Shown piece by piece: positions 15,249 to 20,007 of a stretch of DNA of 20,007 nucleotides. Position 1 is the first letter of the stretch; the number at the start of each line of letters is the position of its first letter. The position numbers were made by a program, and so were the translations under genes. The notes beneath the pieces are model-generated. The model searched no databases and had not been told where the DNA came from. It saw nothing but the letters and a program-made list of their open reading frames with translations. The stretch comes from an uncultured Alcaligenaceae bacterium. GTDB taxonomy: Bacteria; Pseudomonadota; Gammaproteobacteria; Burkholderiales; Burkholderiaceae_B. The stretch spans positions 1-20,007 of the forward strand of contig CALFXX010000117.1 in assembly GCA_937952975.1 (NCBI GenBank), given 5' to 3'.

Positions 15249-15262
15249 GCGATTGCAATCGC
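15249..15262. promoter_or_regulatory. Perfect 14-bp palindrome upstream of Bug receptor gene
   Basis: GCGATTGCAATCGC reads the same on both strands. It lies 35-48 bases before the Bug gene start, directly after an AT-rich stretch (about 15221-15248) containing TGATAT and TATAAA-like elements that could be a -10 region. The placement is that of an operator overlapping or just downstream of a promoter; the divergent small membrane gene may share it. Confidence 0.5.
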
Positions 15263-15296
15263 TGACAGCGACCTCGCGCGCTCTAGGAGACCATTA

Positions 15297-16319
15297 ATGA
15301 AAATTCGTACTTTGCTGCGCCCTTTTTTTGCACGTACCCAACCCCGTCGAGTGTTTATTCTTGCTGCAGCCAGCGCATTAGGCCTTAGTTTGAGCCTCAG
15401 CAGTCAGCACCTTTACGCCCAACCCTACCCCAACAAGCCGATCAAACTGATCATCCCGTTTAACGCTGGCGGTGCTCTGGATATCGTAGGGCGACTTTTG
15501 GCGAGCGAACTCTCGAAGCAGTTTAATCAACCCGTCGTGGTTGAAAACAAAGCAGGCGCTGGCGGTAATATCGCGGCCTCGTTCGTTGCCAAGTCAGATC
15601 CGGATGGCTATACCCTCTTGATGGGTTCAACGGGTAATTCGGTGAACAAAGCCTTGTACGGCAACCTGAACTACGACCCCGACACCGATCTGACGCCGGT
15701 GGGAATCGTGGGTCAAATGCCAAACGTGTTGCTGGCGCACAAATCAGTTTCTGCTCAAACCGTCAGCGAATTAATCGCGCTGTCAAAAACGAACCCTGCG
15801 AGCCTGAATTTTGCGTCGGGCGGATCGGGCACCTCTGAGCATCTAGCGGCCGCCCTCTTTAACCTGAAAGCCGGTACGACAATTCCGCACATCCCGTACA
15901 AAGGCGGAGCACCTGCCACAAACGATCTGATGGGCGGTCAAGTACAGCTCATGTTCACCAATCAGATCACCGCGATTTCAGCCTTGCAAAGCGGCAACGT
16001 CAAAGTGTTGGGCACGGCTAGCGCCACGCGCAATAAAACCTTACCCGACGTGCCCACTTTTGCCGAACAAGGCATGAACGACTTTTTAGTCGCTGTATGG
16101 TGGGGCGTCTTTGGCCCGCGTAACTTACCGATTGAACTTGTCAATCGTTTAAACCAAGCAATCAACACTTCGGTTAAAACGCCAGAGATGACTGCCAAGC
16201 TTGAGGCGATGGGCGCCACCCCGATGTCGCTTAGCGCGTCAGAATTCAAAGACTTTTTTGCCAAAGAATCGGGGCGTTGGTCAGAAGTCGTGAAGTCGGC
16301 AAAGATTAAAGTTGAATAG
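15297..16319 (+). CDS. Bug/TctC-family periplasmic solute receptor
   Basis: A 340-aa receptor of the Bug (Bordetella uptake gene)/TctC family, normally 320-340 aa. It has a long Sec signal ending near LYAQ (cleavage about residue 41). Mature-protein hallmarks follow: YPNKPIKLIIPFNAGGALDIVGR, the NKAGAGGNIAA loop, DGYTLLMGSTG, HIPYKGGAPATNDLMGGQVQLMF, and LPDVPTFAEQG. These proteins bind small carboxylates or related metabolites for tripartite TTT transporters or for signalling. No tctA/tctB lies beside it, so it is an orphan, as usual in Burkholderiales; the ligand cannot be told. AGGAGA at 15285-15290 supports the ATG. The 3' end is 13 bases from the stop of the convergent AEP-type receptor. 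Confidence 0.95.
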   Translation: MKIRTLLRPFFARTQPRRVFILAAASALGLSLSLSSQHLYAQPYPNKPIKLIIPFNAGGALDIVGRLLASELSKQFNQPVVVENKAGAGGNIAASFVAKSDPDGYTLLMGSTGNSVNKALYGNLNYDPDTDLTPVGIVGQMPNVLLAHKSVSAQTVSELIALSKTNPASLNFASGGSGTSEHLAAALFNLKAGTTIPHIPYKGGAPATNDLMGGQVQLMFTNQITAISALQSGNVKVLGTASATRNKTLPDVPTFAEQGMNDFLVAVWWGVFGPRNLPIELVNRLNQAINTSVKTPEMTAKLEAMGATPMSLSASEFKDFFAKESGRWSEVVKSAKIKVE

Positions 16320-16326
16320 ATAGTAA

Positions 16327-16369
16327 GACGCGTTATTTCTTGACCTCGGTCTTGCTATCGTAACGCGTC
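16327..16369. terminator. Inverted repeat at convergent gene ends, possible shared terminator
   Basis: GACGCGTTA at 16327-16335 pairs with TAACGCGTC at 16361-16369, with a second small stem (GACC/GGTC) inside the loop. It covers the stop codon and last codons of the minus-strand receptor and begins 8 bases after the stop of the Bug gene. There is no clear T-run, so intrinsic termination is uncertain. Confidence 0.35.
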
Positions 16370-17379
16370 AACCATTCTTTCAAAATATCTGCTTGATTCG
16401 CCGAGGCCCACGCAAAGTCGTTTTTGATCATACGGTTTGCTAATTCAGGCGGAAGATTTTTCGCTTTTGGCGCTTTGACGGGGTAGGCGACCACATCGGC
16501 ACGAACCGCATAGGCATCCATTGCGGCCTCTGACACAGACCAGTCGACGAACGTCTGCGCGTCTTTTAGATTTTTAGAAGTCTTTGCAATCGCGATACCT
16601 TGCAGCTCCCAACCAACACCGTCTGAGGGAACAATCAGGTCAAGTGGCGCGCCAACTGCCTTTAAGCTTGCGCCACGCGACGGCAGTGAAATTCCAAGTG
16701 CATAATTCCCGGCCGCAGCTTGTTCGCAAGGCTTCGAGCCTGAATACGAATAACTTGCGATATTTTGATGTAACGCATCCATGAAAGCCCAGGCCTGATC
16801 CTTACCCATCATCTGAAGCCAACCTGACACATTCAAAAAACCCGTGCCAGAGGATGAGGGGTTGGGCATCACAATCTGTCCCTTATAGATCGGGTCGGTC
16901 AGGTCTGACCACTTTTCCGGCCGAGGAAGATTTCTCTTTTTAGCTTCTTCTGTGTTGAAGCAAATGACGGTGCCAAACGCCCAAAGACCCGTCCAACTCG
17001 GTGGATCTCGTTGATCGCGAAATTTTTCCTTCAGTTTCTCTACACCTGCCGGGCGATAGGGCAACAATAAATTTAGCGTATCAAGCGCTAATAAATTGGT
17101 GACCGAGTGTCCAAAGTACAGGTCGTTGCGGGGGTTGTCTTTCTCAGCAAGGATGCGTGCCTGAAGGCCGCCGGCCGAGTCGCGGACCCAAGTGACTTTG
17201 ATTTCAGGGTGGGCTTTGCTAAAGCGTGATGCAAGAGTTTTTAACGTATCACCCTCAGCCGAGCTATAAATGGTTAACTCACCCGCAACCGAAGCCCCAC
17301 CGATTAACGCTGAGGCCACGAGGAGGTATGCGCTTGCTTGACGCAAGGCAAATGCCATTACGAAACTCGGTACTTTCAT
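16333..17379 (-). CDS. ABC-type periplasmic receptor, 2-aminoethylphosphonate/iron(III) family
   Basis: A 348-aa periplasmic binding protein, started at ATG 17379. The signal peptide runs to about residue 32 (LIGGASVAGE). The mature protein starts ELTIYSSAEGDTLKTLASRF and has KVTWVRDSAGGLQARILAE, DLYFGHSVTNLLAL, FGTVICFNTEEAKKRNLPRP, and the ligand-proximal MPNPSSSGTGF segment. This pattern fits the putative 2-aminoethylphosphonate receptors (PhnS-like) and, more distantly, FbpA-type Fe3+ receptors. The Tyr pair of iron-binding FbpA is not evident, favouring an organic ligand, but this is inference. No permease or ATPase accompanies it. The frame is open to 17475, but the extra residues precede a signal peptide and overlap the divergent promoter. 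An ATG at 17358 is another possible start. Confidence 0.88.
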   Translation of the reverse strand: MKVPSFVMAFALRQASAYLLVASALIGGASVAGELTIYSSAEGDTLKTLASRFSKAHPEIKVTWVRDSAGGLQARILAEKDNPRNDLYFGHSVTNLLALDTLNLLLPYRPAGVEKLKEKFRDQRDPPSWTGLWAFGTVICFNTEEAKKRNLPRPEKWSDLTDPIYKGQIVMPNPSSSGTGFLNVSGWLQMMGKDQAWAFMDALHQNIASYSYSGSKPCEQAAAGNYALGISLPSRGASLKAVGAPLDLIVPSDGVGWELQGIAIAKTSKNLKDAQTFVDWSVSEAAMDAYAVRADVVAYPVKAPKAKNLPPELANRMIKNDFAWASANQADILKEWLTRYDSKTEVKK

Positions 17380-17446
17380 CACTCGCAATCCCAAAAATAG
17401 AAAACATACTAGTTTCGACCAAGTTGCTCCATGTCCGCCTACTCCT

Positions 17447-17476
17447 TTTGTGCATACCTCTGCCGATTTGTGCATA
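17447..17476. promoter_or_regulatory. Two TTTGTGCATA direct repeats, 20 bp apart
   Basis: TTTGTGCATA occurs at 17447-17456 and 17467-17476, exactly 20 bp (about two helical turns) apart, between the divergent AEP-type receptor and the second Bug gene. TATACT at 17475-17480 overlaps the end of the second copy and could be a -10 box on the plus strand. The repeats would lie on one face of the DNA, as for a regulator binding two sites. Confidence 0.5.
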
Positions 17477-17539
17477 TACTGTCGAACTAGGTCGCTGCCG
17501 CTATACTTGACTCAAACAAAATTCAAAATCGAGACAGCC

Positions 17540-18541
17540 GTGAAAAGAAAACTCGCACCTATCCATGCATTCGCGACGCATGCACTTTGCGCAGCGCTAC
17601 TTGTATCGACTAGTCTGACCTTCTCGCAGGCCAGTGCGCAAGACTACCCGAGTAAGCCCGTCACCCTCGTCGTGAGCTACCCACCCGGGGGCTCTAACGA
17701 CCTGACCGCACGCGCGATCGCGCCAGCCTTAGGCGAGGCGCTAGGCGCAACAATCGTAATTGAAAATAAACCAGGTGCTGCAGGCATGATCTCAGGCACT
17801 TATGTGTCACGTGCCGCACCCGATGGCTACATGATTTTGCTTGGCAGCTTGAGCCCGATTATTGTTTCGCCACAGGCGGCAAAGAATCCACCCTTTAACA
17901 CGCCAGTCGATTTTCGTGCGATCAACCGCGTGGGTTCAACACCGCTTGGGATTGCGATGGGCCCAACGCTGCCAAACGTTAAAACGATCGCAGACCTCAT
18001 TGCGGTTTCTAAGACTCGCGATGTCACCTTGTCGTCTGCTGGCACGGGTGGCGTGTCGCACCTGACGATTGAATTACTGCAGGTTGCGTCGAAAGGACGT
18101 TTGGTACACGTGCCGTACAAGGGTGCCGGGCCTGCAGTGACGGACACCGTTGCAGGCCATGTTGATGGAATTGTAATGGATATTTCACCGCTGATGCCAA
18201 TGATGGCTGATGGGCGCTTAAAAGGTATTGCAGTGACAAGCGCCGAGCGCATGAGCTTTGTGCCAGACCTGGCGCCTGTGGGCGAATATTTGCCTGGCTT
18301 TAGCGCGGTCAATTGGTTAGGGCTATTTGTTCCGGTCAAAACACCAGAGCCGATCGTTGCAAAAATCAACACAGCAATCATGACAACCATTGCACGCCCA
18401 GACGTCAGAACTAAACTTGAGGCGGCGGGCATCATGCCCTCAAGCATGGAGAACCCCGCTGCGTTTCAAGCCTATGTGAATGCAGAGTACACCCGCTGGG
18501 GCAAGATTTTGCAAGACGCGAAGATTGAGAAGCAGGATTGA
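17540..18541 (+). CDS. Bug/TctC-family periplasmic solute receptor (second copy)
   Basis: A second Bug receptor, 333 aa from the GTG start at 17540. That start has GAGACAG just upstream and directly yields a Sec signal (basic KRK, hydrophobic core, cleavage about QASAQ at residue 33). The frame is open to an ATG at 17450, but those residues are not signal-like and overlap the direct repeats. Family hallmarks are YPSKPVTLVVSYPPGGSNDLTAR, NKPGAAGMISG, DGYMILLGS, VHVPYKGAGPAVTDTVAGHVDGI and the closing RWGKILQDAKI. It is diverged from the Bug protein at 15297, so the two are family members rather than a recent duplication. No transporter subunits are adjacent. The stop is one base from the stop of the convergent cyclase gene. 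Confidence 0.93.
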   Translation: MKRKLAPIHAFATHALCAALLVSTSLTFSQASAQDYPSKPVTLVVSYPPGGSNDLTARAIAPALGEALGATIVIENKPGAAGMISGTYVSRAAPDGYMILLGSLSPIIVSPQAAKNPPFNTPVDFRAINRVGSTPLGIAMGPTLPNVKTIADLIAVSKTRDVTLSSAGTGGVSHLTIELLQVASKGRLVHVPYKGAGPAVTDTVAGHVDGIVMDISPLMPMMADGRLKGIAVTSAERMSFVPDLAPVGEYLPGFSAVNWLGLFVPVKTPEPIVAKINTAIMTTIARPDVRTKLEAAGIMPSSMENPAAFQAYVNAEYTRWGKILQDAKIEKQD

Positions 18542-18542
18542 G

Positions 18543-19634
18543 TTAGCGCTTTCCCACCAAGGCATAGGCTTCGATTTCGCCCAAGCCCTTGCACTGAATT
18601 AATCCATTTTTTGAAAAAAAATAATTGTCTTGCAGCAGCTCGTGCGTCATCGCCGAAATCTGGATGGTGCCTGGGGCTGCTGTAGACTCCATCCTGCTCG
18701 CGGTGTTCACCGTGCTACCCCACAAATCGTACGAGAACTTTGTAAAGCCAATCACGCCAGCCACCACAGGGCCCGAGTTCAACCCCACCCGCATCTTTAA
18801 CTCTTTACCGCGCTCACGATTAAAGGCATTCAAATCTTCGAACATGCCAAGCGCCATCTCAGCTGTAATTTCGGCATGATCACCACGCGGAATGGGGATT
18901 CCACCTGCCAGCATATAAGCATCACCAATCGTCTTGATTTTTTCAACGCCTAAGTCTTCTGCACGCCGATCAAAACGCGTAAACAAATCGTTGAGCAAGC
19001 TCACGAGTTCAGCCGCACGCAACTGACTCGACATCGCAGTAAAACCTACTAGGTCAGCGAATAAAATCGTCACCTCAGGGTACGCACCAGAAATGTTTTT
19101 TTCACCTCGCTTTAAACGATCTGCAATAGGCTTTGGCAAGATATTGAGCATCAATTTTTCGGTTTTGAGCTGCTCAATCTCTAAGAGCTTTTTTTCCTCT
19201 TCAAGCGTCTTACGATTACTCTCGATCGCATCCTTTGCGGCTTTTAAGATCAAATGATTTTTCACCCGCGCCAACACAACCGGTGGGCTGATCGGCTTGG
19301 TGATGTAATCCACAGCACCAAGCTCTAAGCCTTTTGCCTCGTCTTCGATGTCTGTTTTCGCAGTCAAAAAAATCACCGGGATGTCGCGGGTGGCACTATC
19401 GGCTTTTAAACGACCGATCACCTCATAGCCGTCCATCACTGGCATCATCACATCGAGCAAGATCAAGGCCGGCTTACTTTCGCCCTGAGCGATCTTTAAG
19501 GCCTTTTCACCGCTATTGGCGATTTTTACTATGTAAAACTCTTTGAACAGGCCCGCGATCAAAGACAGGTTGTCTGGCGTGTCATCAACAACAAGAATGA
19601 TTGGTTTGGATCCGACTTCGGTGGGGCTTGTCAT
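18543..19634 (-). CDS. Response regulator with class III adenylate cyclase domain
   Basis: A 363-aa cytosolic protein. A receiver domain (about residues 11-130) has acidic residues Asp17-Asp18, phosphoacceptor Asp61 (LLDVMMP), Thr91 and Lys113 (KPI). A helical linker (about 131-180, with ESNRKTLEEEKKLLEIEQLK) probably forms a coiled coil. The cyclase catalytic domain (about 185-363) has metal aspartates Asp194 (FADLVGF) and Asp238 (IGDAY), purine-selecting Lys234 and Asp303 (SYDLWG), and Asn310/Arg314 (NTASRM). The Lys/Asp pair indicates ATP, so the product should be cAMP, switched by phosphorylation from an unlinked histidine kinase. I chose ATG 19634; a frame open to 19772 would read through a strong palindrome and lacks similarity. 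GAGG lies 12 bases upstream, a bit far. Confidence 0.94.
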   Translation of the reverse strand: MTSPTEVGSKPIILVVDDTPDNLSLIAGLFKEFYIVKIANSGEKALKIAQGESKPALILLDVMMPVMDGYEVIGRLKADSATRDIPVIFLTAKTDIEDEAKGLELGAVDYITKPISPPVVLARVKNHLILKAAKDAIESNRKTLEEEKKLLEIEQLKTEKLMLNILPKPIADRLKRGEKNISGAYPEVTILFADLVGFTAMSSQLRAAELVSLLNDLFTRFDRRAEDLGVEKIKTIGDAYMLAGGIPIPRGDHAEITAEMALGMFEDLNAFNRERGKELKMRVGLNSGPVVAGVIGFTKFSYDLWGSTVNTASRMESTAAPGTIQISAMTHELLQDNYFFSKNGLIQCKGLGEIEAYALVGKR

Positions 19635-19669
19635 GAACGATAGTGCCTCTTTGGCATTGGCTTGCCCGC

Positions 19670-19689
19670 TGCCACGCACCTGCGTGGCA
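19670..19689. promoter_or_regulatory. 9-bp inverted repeat upstream of the cyclase gene
   Basis: TGCCACGCA and TGCGTGGCA flank a CC centre, giving a 20-bp near-perfect palindrome that lies 36-55 bases before the chosen cyclase start. The two-base centre favours a dimeric protein-binding site over an RNA hairpin. It is absent from the other upstream regions I examined. Confidence 0.5.
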
Positions 19690-19845
19690 CTTAGGGCTAG
19701 GCGCTCAAAGAGTAGGCTCTTTACCGACGGTTGGTGCAGCCAGAGATCGCAAAGAAATGGTTGTTTTTGCAATTTTTCTAATCGGAGCCGTCAGTACAGG
19801 TAGCTCGAGAAAGAATGCGCATGTAAAAAGGCAAGGCGTATATAA

Positions 19846-19877
19846 AAAGGGCTACAGACCGAAATCTGTAACCCTTT
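19846..19877 (-). terminator. Rho-independent terminator downstream of the tRNA-Arg 3' half
   Basis: Arms 19846-19858 and 19865-19877 pair over 13 positions with one mismatch around a 6-base loop. Read on the minus strand the hairpin is followed by a T-run (TTTTTATATA). It lies 9 bases past the tRNA CCA end, so it is the original terminator of the tRNA gene. The remaining 19690-19845 stretch shows nothing else I can name. Confidence 0.88.
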
Positions 19878-19885
19878 GGTATGAC

Positions 19886-19934
19886 TGGTGCGCCCGGCAG
19901 GATTCGAACCTACGACCCCCTGGTTCGTAGCCAG
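19886..19934 (-). pseudogene. 3' half of tRNA-Arg(ACG), likely attachment-site remnant
   Basis: Read on the minus strand, this holds the anticodon arm 5' strand (CTGG), loop CTACGAA with anticodon ACG at 19928-19926, the 3' strand, variable loop, T-arm with GGTTCGAATCC, the acceptor 3' strand and an encoded CCA at 19888-19886. The 5' half (acceptor strand, D-arm) is missing: beyond 19934 the sequence is unrelated and AT-rich. A fragment from anticodon arm to CCA is exactly what tRNA-targeting integrases leave at the distal end of an inserted element. It cannot fold into a tRNA by itself. Arg(ACG) identity comes from the loop sequence. Confidence 0.85.
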
Positions 19935-20007
19935 TCCTGCCAAGAATCATAAAACCTTTATAAATCATATGCTTAAGATAGAGAAATTGTCCCATAACTG
20001 GACAAAT
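19935..20007. mobile_element. Probable edge of an integrated element
   Basis: The last 73 bases start abruptly where the tRNA match ends, are clearly AT-richer than the preceding sequence and contain no gene. TTGTCC at 19987-19992 and GGACAA at 20000-20005 form an inverted repeat with a 7-base centre, of the kind found as integrase-arm or regulator sites. The element itself, including any integrase, lies beyond the window, so its nature is inferred only from the split tRNA. Confidence 0.55.

Noticed and set aside
17827..18447. 206-aa minus-strand open frame
   Set aside because: It is antisense to the second Bug gene, whose protein matches its family along the full length.
15297..18541. The two Bug genes as a recent tandem duplication
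   Set aside because: Their proteins differ clearly outside the family motifs, have unrelated signal peptides and are separated by another gene.
19635..19772. 46-residue N-terminal extension of the receiver-cyclase protein
   Set aside because: It has no receiver-domain similarity and crosses a strong palindrome; the receiver domain starts about ten residues after ATG 19634.
19643..19930. Plus-strand open frame ending ARQDSNLRPPGS
   Set aside because: The tail is the well-known false translation of a tRNA 3' end on the opposite strand, and the rest overlaps the cyclase upstream region.
1..20007. CRISPR array or complete insertion sequence
   Set aside because: No regularly spaced repeats and no transposase-like protein were seen on either strand.

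Overview
The window looks like part of a draft chromosome contig from a betaproteobacterium, most likely a Burkholderiales member close to Alcaligenaceae. Three things point there: two Bug/TctC-type periplasmic receptors, the arginine-32 type of elongation factor P, and the mix of DUF1178, YkgJ, TIGR02450 and split AtuA genes. The placement is inferred from gene families, not from a marker-gene search. The first 29 bases are an Illumina library adapter, so base 1 is an assembly artefact and real sequence starts at base 30.

Left part (30-1727): the 5' end of an MFS transporter gene (minus), cut by the adapter, faces away from efp (plus). A perfect A/T-flanked hairpin at 955-983 ends efp and also the opposing minus-strand pair of a HEPN protein and a MNT nucleotidyltransferase. 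That pair matches the HepT/MntA (type VII) toxin-antitoxin arrangement.

Centre (1925-11290): a long run of minus-strand genes. In transcription order these are a CorA-type Mg2+/Co2+ channel, a membrane-anchored thermonuclease-like protein, a very large peptide-type ABC importer, a DUF1178 protein and a cysteine-cluster YkgJ protein. The importer is a 760-aa lipoprotein receptor, a DppB-type permease, and a 1163-aa chain that fuses the second permease to both ATPases. Start and stop codons of nuclease, receptor and first permease overlap, and the fusion starts 5 bases after the permease stop, so these four are probably co-translated. The three-domain fusion is the most unusual protein here.

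Right part: divergent from corA lies a plus-strand operon of AtuA (DUF1446), its separately encoded C-terminal partner, and a Trp-rich TIGR02450 protein (11393-13514). Convergent to it is a winged-helix protein with a small polytopic membrane protein (13521-14492). An AT-richer patch with two unrecognised small membrane ORFs follows (14618-15107). Next come three orphan periplasmic receptors with no transporter genes beside them: two Bug proteins (plus) and one 2-aminoethylphosphonate/iron-type receptor (minus). A response regulator fused to a class III adenylate cyclase (minus) follows.

The right end holds only the 3' half of a tRNA-Arg(ACG) gene, beside a terminator on its chromosomal side and AT-rich sequence on the other. 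This is what remains at the distal end of an element that integrated into a tRNA gene. The last ~73 bases are therefore probably the edge of a genomic island or prophage lying beyond the window. No CRISPR array, rRNA, complete tRNA or intact transposase was seen.
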